64,000 bases of DNA, taken from Glycine soja. Its lineage: Eukaryota > Streptophyta > Magnoliopsida > Fabales > Fabaceae. Within the stretch, counting starts at the first letter, position 1; every line of letters starts with the position of its first letter. The translations under genes were made by a program, and so were the position numbers. The stretch spans positions 5,847,657 to 5,911,656 of the forward strand of contig NC_041020.1 in assembly GCF_004193775.1 (NCBI RefSeq), read 5' to 3'. The notes under the pieces are model-generated. The model ran no database searches, was not told the DNA's origin, and worked only from the letters and a program-made list of their open reading frames with translations. Of this stretch, positions 12,284-23,045 are shown in pieces.

Positions 12284-13094
12284 TTCCTTGGTCAACCATT
12301 CTTATTAGAGTTCATACTAGTTTCTTGTTTACATAAAAAATTCCTTTTAATTTACACTCGTATCAAATTGTGTAATCCATACATTAGATTGGTATATAAG
12401 TCGTAATATGTCAATTTCATGCTTATTTCCTTGTGCCATTGAACACCAAATTCAACAACACGAACACCTATTTGATATAGGTTGTTGTACTATTGAATGT
12501 AATGATCGATGGACTAAGAAAATAAGCATTGGATTGACATATAGAGACTTATATACCAATCCAATCAATCCATTATACAATTTCATATAAGTGTTGATGA
12601 AAGCCGAATTTTTAATTGAAACAAGAAACTAACATGAATTAGATAAGATATAATATTTATACCTTCATATCTTGTTTGCTTTTGTCACTTGAGAATCATT
12701 CCCCTTTGAAACTCAAAAGCATGCAACTAACAAAATCCTCAATTTTTTCCAAATTCTTGATCTTTTTTTAGTAGTATCTTGAACAACATCTTTGTTGTTT
12801 CTCCCTACTTTGAATTGTTCTGCATTCATAGAACAAACCTTAATACAAGTAATGCTATACCCATATTTTTTGTTCAAATTTCTAAAACATTTCACATATA
12901 CAAATTCAGCACCAAACTCTTAAAGACAAAAGCAAAAGAACATGAACCTTAATTAATTAATTCCTTAATTTTTTTAATTAACAACACATTTTCAACGAAA
13001 ACCTTTGATAGTGATACTTGTGTTAAATAATCTTATTATGTTGTCATGCTTAATAAGGAATGTATGAGAGAATGCTTAACTAGAGCATGTGAAG
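11862..13094. repeat. 1.2-kb imperfect inverted repeat (hairpin-forming)
   Basis: The left arm (about 11862-12460) and right arm (about 12482-13094) are reverse complements over nearly their whole length; examples are CACTATCAAAGGTTTTC, GTCTTTAAGAGTTT, AAATATGGGTATA and ATTGGTATATAAGTC. The loop is only about 20 bp. The arms differ by many substitutions and indels; one interruption of the left arm is a TA microsatellite. Both arms can encode a related peptide (KFWKKLRILLIACF versus RIWKKLRILLVACF), so an older sequence seems to have been duplicated inversely. Confidence 0.85.
12213..12281. repeat. (TA)n microsatellite, about 34 units
   Basis: Uninterrupted TA dinucleotides inside the left arm of the inverted repeat; absent from the matching place in the right arm, so it expanded after the duplication. 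Confidence 0.95.
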
Positions 13095-13911
13095 TACTTA
13101 TTTAAGTAAAAAAATATTAATTAAAGTTATTATGTATGATAAAATATTTTTAATATTAATGTATTTAAAAATTAAATTCTACCTAAAAAATTACATTTAG
13201 ATTTTATAATACTAAATTATGTATAGGGTGGCTATCATACATTAATCATTTTTGTCTCTCCATACCCTATTTATAAGATTCTTTTTAAAAAAAGTTGTCC
13301 CTCTTTCTAAAACTCTTTTATAATTCCTTGATGTGTTAACTATTTATTTTTATATACTCTTATTTAATTATTTTTTCTCTAAATAATAATGAAAAATAAG
13401 TAAGTGAATAGAAAAAAAATGAATAATTTTAAAATTAAAATACAAATAATTAAATTTAATATAATAATTATTTTCTAAAAGAATATAAATAAATTAAAAT
13501 AATCTTATAATTAAAAATAGAGTCAGTGTACTTTAAGAAAGCCTAGATCGAATGGACCGATTGAAATGTGCACGATTGAACACGTAATAATACACTAATA
13601 ATACCAACATTGGAGAAGATATACCCAAAATAAAGAAAAGAAAAGATATACCAACATTGGAGAAGCGCTGTGTTCATCTTCCTCGTCCACTAGAAACAAT
13701 TCCTGTCTTCATTTTACATGACATGATATCATGAAATCAGGTAATAATAAATGCCCTTCTTGTTCATGTTACACCATAAATGTTTCGTGCAATTCTTTAT
13801 CCCTTCATCCTCTTATGTTTTCACTTTTCAAAGCTTCAAACTTTCTTTGTGGGGGTAATGCTGTTTATATGCCACTAGCAGGTCTTATGGGTCTCTGATT
13901 GTGGAAGAAGC
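13095..13911. promoter_or_regulatory. Upstream region of FTSHI3
   Basis: AT-rich DNA (13095-13520) passing into less AT-rich sequence with pyrimidine-rich stretches (13670-13880) just before the start codon. It should contain the promoter and 5' leader. No individual element is clear enough to name. Confidence 0.35.
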
Positions 13912-16900
13912 ATGGCTTGTTTTTCATTACCTTGCAATACTGGGTCATTTGTTACCCCAACTTTGGCTCAAAGAAGATATTTTGGGGTATGTGGAGGTTT
14001 GTGCACTAGTTCATTTGCTTTTACTTCTCTAGGGTTTAACCAATGCTTCAAATTTCAACATGAGTTGGTTTGGAGAAGTAGAATTCCCTCATTGAGGGTT
14101 CCTCATTGTTGCAAGACTCCACATGGTGTTTCAAGTAACAACAAAATTGAGCCACTTGTAAGTAGAAGCAAGGGTGAGAAAAAGACTCACTATGGTAAGG
14201 ATGGAACTGATAGGTTGAAGAAGAGATTTTCGTTGAGATTGAGGCCGAGGTTACGGTTATTGGCTATGAGAATGAAAAGGGCTTCCATTAAGTCCATTTT
14301 GAATGAATTGGGGATCCTTATTCGTAAGAACATTAGAGCAGTGGCGTTTTCTGCTTCAATTTCTACTGTGTTCTGCCTTTGTTTCTTGTTTCTGAAATTG
14401 ACTGCACTCCCCCCTCCGAAATCTGTTCCGTATTCTGACTTGATCATCAGCCTTCAGAATGGACATGTTGAAAAGGTTTTAGTTGAAGAGGGGTCTCGAC
14501 GCATATATTACAATATGAAGTCCCAGAATATTGAAAATGATCCGGTTTCTGGGGAAGAATCTGAAGTGGCAGATGCTTCAATTGATAAGGATGTTGATAA
14601 GATTGGGAGTGAGGGTACTTCTAAAGCTGGCCAAACTCCAGTGGGGAATGTACTAAAAAAATTCTCTAAGACTCGAGCTTCAATCCCTGAGTGGCAGTAT
14701 TCCACAAGAAAAATAGATCATGATGGAAAGTTCCTTGTTGGTTTGATGAGAGAAAAAGGGGTTACGTATAGCTCTGCTCCTCAGTCTGTATTAATGTCAA
14801 TGAGGAGTACTTTGATCACTGTGATAACACTGTGGATACCTTTAATTCCATTGATGTGGCTTCTGTATCGCCAACTTTCGGCTGCTAATAGTCCCGCAAG
14901 GAAGCAGAGACCAAATGGTCAGACAGTTGGATTTGATGATGTGGAAGGTGTTGATTCTGCAAAAGTAGAGCTCGTGGAGGTACTTATCTCATGCTAGAAT
15001 GTTTATAAACTATACTAGGATAGTTAAAATATAATTTATCATTAATTAATCATTAATTGCTAAGATATTGAAACCCTGTAACTACTTGATTTTCTACTTT
15101 TAACTCATTTATAATATTATTTAGCATACTTTTGTTAGTAGTTTGGTTAAGAAGTCACAGTTACTGCTGACATGATTTCTTTTTCCTCCACTGGGGAAAT
15201 ATCCTGTATTCCTGTTGTATTCACAACTAAGTATGAGTTGGGTTTGCAGATAGCATTCTCTTGGCTTAGTCACTTATTTTTAAAATGATTCAGAATGCTG
15301 GATGCACTGGTACTAAATGGTTATTTATGCTATTAATACTAGAATGTGAATTGTTGTACTTTACTTTTTCTTTTTGATTCTCAAAATTATATGGCTGAAA
15401 ATTGCTATCTTAATGTTTATAACATAGCAAGAAGAAATATGTGGCTAATTGACTTGGTAGTATTATAAACTGAATAAGTGTTGGTAGACAATAGTAGTTT
15501 GCTAAATATGATTTTTTTTTATTTCATTTTGCATTTCTATTAAATTTATCAATTGGAAGTTGGAATTAGTGATAATAGTACAATATTTAGCTTATGACAT
15601 GGTACAATAGGCATAAAAGCTTTGGTATCAGGGGCTATGAAAGTTTATGATTTGTGAGATGTGCAGTGTTTATAAATAGTAATCTGGTTTTCTTATAATC
15701 AAATTCAGAAGCTCTTATCTCGGAATAATAATTATGTTCAAATTCATTTGACTGTCCAAATAAAGAAAGCTTTGATCATGTGAAACATCATTTTTTTTTG
15801 CTGTCAAAAACAAAAATCATTCATTACTAAGGTTCTGTTATGCATTTATGTTAGATCATTTTAATCATAAAAGGCCATGTAGTTCTCTGCATTATCTTCT
15901 CTGCTTTTCTATTTAAATATTCTAGGATTGGCTCATATTTGTTGCTGTTTCCGTATGAGCATACTAAGACAGGTTGAACAATTAAAACATTGAAACAAGA
16001 TTTCCCTGCCAGTTAGATTTGCTTAAAAGTTGTCATTTAAAAATTACTCTTGCCTCTTAGTTATAACTATAGCCTGTGGCATTTAGATGCATTTTCTTGA
16101 AAGTAATCCTGATTGCATCAAGATATTGTAGATTGAAATGTTATATTTGTATGAACTATGAGCTGAATATGGACAGGTATTAGACAGTTAGCCCACTCGT
16201 TAGTTCGTTGCAAATGGTTGATTAGGTAAATTGGGGAAATCGGATTAGAGGGATTGATTCTGTGAATTTGCTAGTTTTTGTGTGAAAGGAGAAATCGTTA
16301 GTGGAGGGGAAAGGGAAGCTCTTGGAGAAGAGACCTCTCTCTTAGTTCATTTGATAAAATTGTTCATTTGTTTCTATCAATTTTCTATTTATTCTATCTT
16401 GGTTCATAACATATTCACTGATTAATGTTCAATGTAGATTGCTTTGAGATACGTAACAAACTAACCATTTTGTTGAAAAATATTAGAGAAAATTATGGTT
16501 TGGAAGAGTTAGAAAGAGATATATCTAGGACAAAAAACATGAAAAGGTTAGGAACCTAGGAGATAACAGAATCAGAGAAAATATAGAAGATAAAACTGAT
16601 TTATTTATTAGAAACTGAGTGTACAACTACTTATACAGATATAACAGAATATAAAATATAACAGTAGTTAATCTGTATATCTCTAATAAGGAGGAAGCAT
16701 GGAAGAATATTACATCATATTCAGTTAATTAATTGGTCCCATCCAATCATTGAATATGGAGGACTACATTGTAACTACTAGAAAATGAAATTCCAATTAT
16801 ACTATAGTGGACTAAAACACTTCTTAAATGCCTTGATATATTGATTATTTATAATTTTAGTAGAATGTTTCTTGTCAATGGTTAAGCAACTTTATTGTGT

Positions 16901-18961
16901 TATTGTTATTGAGACAGTCCCTTTTTGTAGATAGTATCATGTCTGCAAGGGGATATAAATTACCGAAAGCTAGGGGCAAAGTTACCTAGAGGTGTGTTGC
17001 TGGTGGGTCCTCCTGGAACTGGGAAGACACTACTTGCGCGTGCAGTGGCAGGGGAAGCAGGTGTACCCTTTTTCACTGTATCTGCCAGTGAGTTTGTGGA
17101 GTTGTTTGTTGGAAGAGGGGCAGCTAGAATCAGAGACCTTTTCAATGCAGCAAGAAAATTTGCACCATCAATCATATTCATTGATGAACTTGATGCAGTT
17201 GGAGGCAAGCGTGGAAGAAGTTTCAATGATGAACGTGACCAGACGTTAAATCAGGCAAGTTTATTTATGTCTTTAGAGAAACAAATGATCTACAATAGGT
17301 TATGGCTCACTACTGAATACTCAACATTGTCACATTCTGTATATATTGAGTAATGTGTGGTGGGAAGATAATGTTCAAAAGTCCAGTTTCTTCAATTATT
17401 TCACGGTATTAGTATATTAGTATATACTTTCTACACGAAGAGCAAATACTTCATATGCTATTGGAGTTTGAAGCATTAAAGATAGAAATGTCATATGCTC
17501 TGAATAACATTCTCCAAGCTGAACTTCAAAGTATTTTATGTCAATGTAGTTGCTGACAGAAATGGATGGATTTGAATCCGAGATGAGAGTGGTTGTCATT
17601 GCAGCAACTAATCGGCCCGAAGCCTTGGATCCAGCCCTATGTCGCCCTGGTCGTTTCTCGAGAAAAGTATATGTAGGTGAACCTGATGAAGAAGGAAGGA
17701 GAAAGATATTGGCTGTGCATCTAAGAGGAGTTCCTTTGGAGGAGGACAGTAGCATCATTTGCCATTTAATTGCTTCTCTTACTACTGGTTTAGTAGGTGC
17801 TGATCTGGCAAATGTTGTCAATGAAGCCGCGTTGCTTGCTGCTCGTAGAGGTAACACCAACTTTCAATTTTTATATTTAATGTGTGATTGGTTCAACTTA
17901 CTTCAGAGAAATAATCAGTTATTTTTGGTAGCTTTCTATGAGAAATTTTGAAAAATTAAGGATTATTTCCCGAAAATTAATCCAAACCAAACATGCACTA
18001 TCTCACTAGCCACTAAACTTGTTGCATTCACAAATCAGCATTTCTCAATTCTCAATAGATTGTATCTAAACTGTTTAACTATTTGACCATATATCAAGTG
18101 TTGTGACATCTAATCCTGGATAAATTAGTTTTAGTTGCCTATAAAGAGGCGGCAAAGTGGGCTGCCTGATCCAATGTGGGTTGTGGGATTATTTCCCAAA
18201 AATTAATCCAAACCAAACATGCACTATCTCACTAGCCACTAAGCTTGTTGCATTCACTAATTAGCATTTCTCAATTCTCAATAGATTGTATCTAAATTGT
18301 TTAACTATTTGGCCATATATCAAGTGTTGTGACATCTAATCCTGGATAAATTAGTTTTAGTTGCCTATAAAGAGGCAGCAAAGTGAGCTGCCTGGCCCAA
18401 TGTGGATTGTGGGCTATAACAGGCCAGGTCAAAAATGCCTAGATTCAATTCAGGCCTCTGAAACGAAGTCTAAGTCCGGCAAAGCCCAGTTTTTTAGGCT
18501 TTTGGCGGGTTTTGTAGGCTAACCTGGATCAGGCCATGATAAGATTATGCTTAAAGGTCCGTGTTAATTTGGGCTCAAAATTTAAAGCCCAAACACTACA
18601 TTTCATTGTTAACCCAACTCATTTTGCCACCTATTATCTTCCCACCACACATTCCTCCTGCTTCTCTTTGCCTTCATTGACAACTTCTTTTAGTTTGCAT
18701 TTGTTTAAACAATGATATGTATACACTTCAATCATATGTATATATTTGGACTTTGCAGGTAGTGAAACTGTGGCAAGGGAAGATATAATGGAAGCTATGG
18801 AAAGAGCAAAATTCGGAATCAGTGATAAACAATTGAGGTCAAGTAAAATAAGCAAGGAGCTAAGCAAGCTATTCCCATGGATGCCATCATTGATGGGAAA
18901 AAGTGAGAGGAGACAGGATGACCTGCAAGGACCATTAGGTTATCAATCACTGAGTTCATGA
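13912..18961 (+). CDS. FTSHI3: Inactive plastid FtsH-type AAA+ protein, FTSHI3-like (complete)
   Basis: Four exons: 13912-14979, 16931-17254, 17550-17850 and 18759-18961, totalling 1,896 nt (631 residues). The N-terminus is Ser/basic-rich, as in chloroplast transit peptides. Hydrophobic segments near residues 142-163 and 300-319 fit two membrane spans. The AAA+ module has Walker A GPPGTGKT (382-389), Walker [10 protein letters not shown] (D441, E442), and an SRH with arginine-finger motif LCRPGRF. The chain ends soon after the AAA lid (KLFPWMPSL, then [10 protein letters not shown]), so the M41 zinc-peptidase domain with HEXXH is absent. Length and C-terminus fit Arabidopsis FTSHI3 (about 620 residues), one of the proteolytically inactive FtsHi proteins of the chloroplast envelope. 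ATP binding looks intact; its job is probably unfolding, assembly or anchoring. Intron 1 is about 2 kb, intron 2 uses a GC donor, and intron 3 carries a tandem duplication. Confidence 0.93.
17961..18412. repeat. 226-bp tandem duplication inside FTSHI3 intron 3
   Basis: The unit starting GATTATTTCCC at 17961 recurs at 18187 with few changes (shared: CATGCACTATCTCACTAGCC and CCTATAAAGAGGC). Period 226 bp, two copies, about 95 percent alike by eye. Confidence 0.93.
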
Positions 18962-19202
18962 ATTTGCTTGTTAAATTTGGTTATATTTTTCCTCAATAAT
19001 CTGTTCATTTCATTGTTACCCTTTACACGATGCTCAAGAATAGTGTCAGTAGAAAAGGGAAAATATAATAGCTGGTAACAGCCCAAATTTTTGCCACTTA
19101 ACAAGTTCATTATGCTTTTCTAGGGTTAGGATAGGAGATTCTTAACACCCAGACACTCTTATACGATATCACTAGCTGTACCTTACACTAGGAAGAATAT
19201 AA
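18962..19202. other. FTSHI3 3' flank
   Basis: Presumed 3' untranslated region and terminator of FTSHI3. No gene is visible. Confidence 0.35.
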
Positions 19203-19211
19203 AATAAGAAA

Positions 19212-19466
19212 GGGCTAAATATGTTTATATTCTTCCTAAACAATTTGCCTTCTTTTAATTTCTAATTTATGAAAATGTGTCAGATGTGGTTCTTGTCCTT
19301 CAATTTCTCTTCATGTAACTGTTATTAATAGGAATCACATCTAATCTAATACATTTTCTATAAATGAAAGACCAAAAGTAAATGTTTTTTTTCCTTCCTT
19401 TAGGAACTAAAAGTGAACATATTTTTTTATTTGTAGATACTGAAATTTTAAAAATATATTTAACTC
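19212..19466. mobile_element. 255-bp Mutator-type MITE with 9-bp target duplication
   Basis: Ends GGGCTAAATATGTTT and, inverted, GAGTTAAATATATTT. A perfect 9-bp direct repeat AATAAGAAA flanks it at 19203-19211 and 19467-19475. A 9-bp duplication and GGGYTAAATATG ends fit a non-autonomous Mutator-like MITE. It has no coding capacity. Confidence 0.88.
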
Positions 19467-19475
19467 AATAAGAAA

Positions 19476-20411
19476 ACATTCATAGCTTGACATTTCACTA
19501 GACAGCTGTGAATAAGTTCTCTCCACTATGGTATGGAATATGTTCTTTGCTACAAGGGATTGACCATCACTACACAATGGCCACTTTGGTTGTTCTAGAT
19601 TCCATATTCTCTACTTATTTACACTATATAGTTTCTGCATCAACATGATTGCCTTTTCATTTTATTCAAGGTCATTAACATAAAGCTTGTTCTATTGGTT
19701 TCCATGGGGTTAGCATCCCCTTCCTTGATATTTGCTTGCACGTTTCATACCACAATTTTGATAAAGAATTGGTCTCCCTATATCAATGAACCTGTGTAGT
19801 TGTGCAGCAATTGCAACGAAATTTAAGTAATAAAGATAGTTGAAAAAAAAATCTTGTCCTTGATTTTGTGGTGGTGAGAATAACGTACATTTTTGGCATA
19901 ACCAAATAATTTAATAACTTATCAGTTGTAACATCTTTAAAATGTTTTTTTTTTACACAAGTCAATTTAATTAGAATGCACTGTTTTTTTTTTGTTGGAA
20001 AGAATGCACTGGTAAAATTCATAATTAGAACTGTTCTAAACTTCTAACTATGGATTTTTTTTAAACTTCTAATTATGGATTACCATCAATGACAATATTG
20101 TTGATTTTTAATAATTATTTTAAAATTTATATTTGGGATTATTTTAATTAATAGTGTAAAAATATTTATATTAATAGTATATCTAAATTATATTCTTAAA
20201 ATTTATCACTTTTAAATATTTCAAAGATAATATTTAAAGATAAATTAATCATGTCATTGACACAAGTAATTTTGCATTTTAGTCTCTTAATTAAAGTTTG
20301 GGATTCGATCTCCAACTTGTGCATTAAGTCGCGATTGAATGCACTTTATCTTAAATTGAGTCAATTTGGTGGAAGAAAGAATAGTTAGTGTCAAATAAAA
20401 ATATTAGATAT
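19476..20411. other. AT-rich intergenic DNA
   Basis: No gene or transposon border seen. A short duplication (ctaattatggatt / ctaactatggatt) occurs near 20043-20082. Confidence 0.4.
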
Positions 20412-20812
20412 TTTAGCTATGTTTGACCAAGCTAGTTGAAGAGTTAACTAAAAGTTAAAAAATTAGTTGATATCTGAAAGCTAATTGAAAGCTGAAAAAT
20501 TATTTTATTGAATTACAAGTATTTGGTAACATTATCAGTTGAAATAGCTAAAAAATATAAGATTATGTGCATAAAATTTTACCTTAAATAAAAAAGATTA
20601 AAAAGAAAATTTAATAAATATTCAAGGAAAAAAAGAAAATAAATATAAAAAGTTAGAAGCTAGCGTTTAAAAAATATTACTTCAAATAACATTTCAAAAA
20701 ATGTTAGAAATTACTAAAAAAAAAACTTATTTATCAAATAATCAAATAAATTTTTTTAAAAAAAATAATTTAAAACTAACTGATATATCTTTCTAAATAT
20801 ACTCCTTCTAAT
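20412..20812 (+). mobile_element. MITE-like repeat, copy 1
   Basis: Starts GCTATGTTTGACCAAGCTAG; related in inverse orientation to 30000-30368. Shared blocks include AGCTGAAAAAT, GTTAGAAGCTAGCGTTT (versus GTTAGAAACTGGCGTTT) and AAAATATAAGA. The other copy has matching GGTTATRTTC ends. Non-coding. Superfamily uncertain because no target duplication is readable. Confidence 0.6.
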
Positions 20813-21509
20813 TACAACAAGAGAAAAGATAAATGAACCATGGTTAAATAAGTTGATATAAGATCAACTCTATTGAATTGCACTGCATTGATTTGCGTGC
20901 AATCCTTGTATTACATGACCCATATCCAAACTTAGTGCACGTTGCACATGATACCTAACCCAAAGTTGATGCGCATGTTTTCCCAAATTTGCTTGATATT
21001 TCACTTTAAGTTGGAAACATCAATTAGAAGTTAGAACACTGATTGTGCAAGTTAACAAGCCATTCGGCCAAACAAACATAAAGAAACTAAAATTGTCATG
21101 TATAAAATAATGTATGATTGGATAAAAGTAATGGATCATAATGTTCGGTCCTCATTATTGAAATAATGTATATCAAAATAGACCCCGCTTTTGAGAGACA
21201 TTAGGCCTAAGCCAGTAATGAAATAAAAATTAGTGGGTTAGGAGTTAGGACAAAGAACTCGTTTGTTAAGAAAATGTTATGTTGTTTGAGTAAAACAAAA
21301 ATAAAGTATTATGTTGCAAATTGCAATACAGAAATTCTCTTTCTTGAAGTTTAGGTAAGAGCTAAAGCTAATCAAGCCCAATAAATGTGCGTGTTATTTA
21401 ATCTATTTTATTTTAAAAGTTTCTTTTAAAAGAGTTCTTGAAAAGAAAAGAAAAAATATTCTCTTTTTAAAAAGACTTTCTCAAATATGCATTCAAACTT
21501 TATTGATAA
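20813..21509. other. Intergenic DNA, no gene seen
   Basis: No ORF with family resemblance and no repeat structure apart from simple AT-rich stretches. Confidence 0.4.
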
Positions 21510-21645
21510 GGTAAAAAGTTTTACATAGTCATCCAACCTTAATTTATCATGTATGATAATTTATTATTTTTTAAAATAATTATCTTAACGTAATTCAAAG
21601 AATAACTTGTGATTGAATGATGGTGTAAAATTATTTTACATCATC
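21510..21645. mobile_element. Small MITE-like palindrome
   Basis: The left end GTAAAAAGTTTTACATAGTC is mirrored by the inverted right end GTAAAATAATTTTACACCATC. About 135 bp, immediately left of the Copia insertion point. Confidence 0.4.
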
Positions 21646-22420
21646 ACTACATGTTCTTAGCATAGTTAGATGCTTATTGTAACGACCGTCTCGTCGTCAC
21701 GATATCATCACTCAAAAACGTGAGAAAATTTTACATTTTTAATGAAAACTTCGTTAATTTGCTTATAAAAAATATTATAGTAAATTTAAACTCCACAATA
21801 TATATATACATACATACACACTCTTAGACAATGCACCATTACTTAACCAAATACATACACATGAGTATAGTAGTGCAGTACACATCATTCACAAAATTAA
21901 AGGTAAATTTGTTCATACATATAAATAAATTTGTGATTTACATCCTCATATCAACAAAAGAATTACAGAAACAACTATGGAGGAGTTGATTAACAAAACA
22001 CAACTTTCTCCCAAAATAATCCCAACGTCATCACGTCGGCTCGGCGGATCCACAAAAGAATCTCACTCCTCGTCCTCTACTGCTGTCATTCTGCTCCCAC
22101 GAACAAGGATTTGTGATCATCACAGGTACCAACCACACGGTACAAAATGCAAGGGTGAGTTCATTATAAACAAAAAATATTAACAAATATCATAAGCGCA
22201 CACAAACATTTACTAGTCCAACACATACCCAACAACAATCATCATCAGTCCATCGTTTCAAACAATCATGCTCAGTATGATGCATCCACCTGACCTCAAC
22301 TCTCAGATGCAATGTGCTATCATCCGCAAGGAAATAGCTTAAGCGTTTCCACACAACACTCCCACTTAAGAAAAAACTAGGCAGTAATTGTCGAGGCCAC
22401 CCCGCCATGCATAGGCAACT

Positions 22421-22440
22421 CCCCCCCCCCCCCCCCCCCC
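22421..22440. repeat. Poly-C run of 20
   Basis: Twenty consecutive C residues inside the solo LTR; the exact length may be uncertain in an assembly. Confidence 0.9.
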
Positions 22441-22559
22441 TCACGGTGATCAACCTGAGTCTCAAGGAAGTTCTAAACTGAGTGACACACCCCCTAGTAC
22501 AAGTATTTATCCTCACGAGAAACTACAAGTACTTATTGACCAAGTTACACTATTTTCGT

Positions 22560-23045
22560 GTCAAATGAGGTACGAAACATGGGCACCATCAAGTGCAATG
22601 ACCATGGATAAACTAAAGATCCTAATTCATCCCCCTCAAGAGATGCTTAGACTCTTTAACCGCACTATTTCCCCTACTAAGGACATCCGACAAGGTCAAA
22701 GCACACCCCATGAACATACACAATATCCAACGTATGAAACATGACATCATCAAGTACACTAACCATGGATAGATTAAAGATCCTAAGCCATCCCCCTCAA
22801 GAGATGCTTAGACTCTCTAACCACTCTATTTTCCCCACTAGGGACATCTGACAAGGTCAATGCACCCCCCATGTACATACACAACATGCAACGTATGAAA
22901 CATGAAATCATTAAGTACACTGACCATGGATAGATTAAGGATCCTAAATCATACCCCTCAAGAGATGCTTAGACTCTCTAACCACTTTATTTCCCCCCAC
23001 TAGGGACATCCGACAAGGTCAATGCACCCCCATGTACATGCGCAA
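22560..23045. repeat. 161-bp tandem repeat, three copies
   Basis: The phrase CAAGAGATGCTTAGACTCT occurs at 22637, 22798 and 22959, exactly 161 bp apart, and flanking sequence (CCATGGATA, GGACATC.GACAAGGTCAA) repeats with it. It lies inside the solo LTR. Confidence 0.93.

Noticed and set aside
12086..12308. Ile-Tyr repeat ORFs on both strands
   Set aside because: Translation of the TA microsatellite.
16505..16740. Possible LTR or SINE piece in FTSHI3 intron 1
   Set aside because: Phrases look repetitive, but no borders, duplication or second copy were found in the window.
22190..22516. 108-codon minus-strand ORF with a Gly run
   Set aside because: The Gly run is the C20 tract of the solo LTR; no family resemblance.
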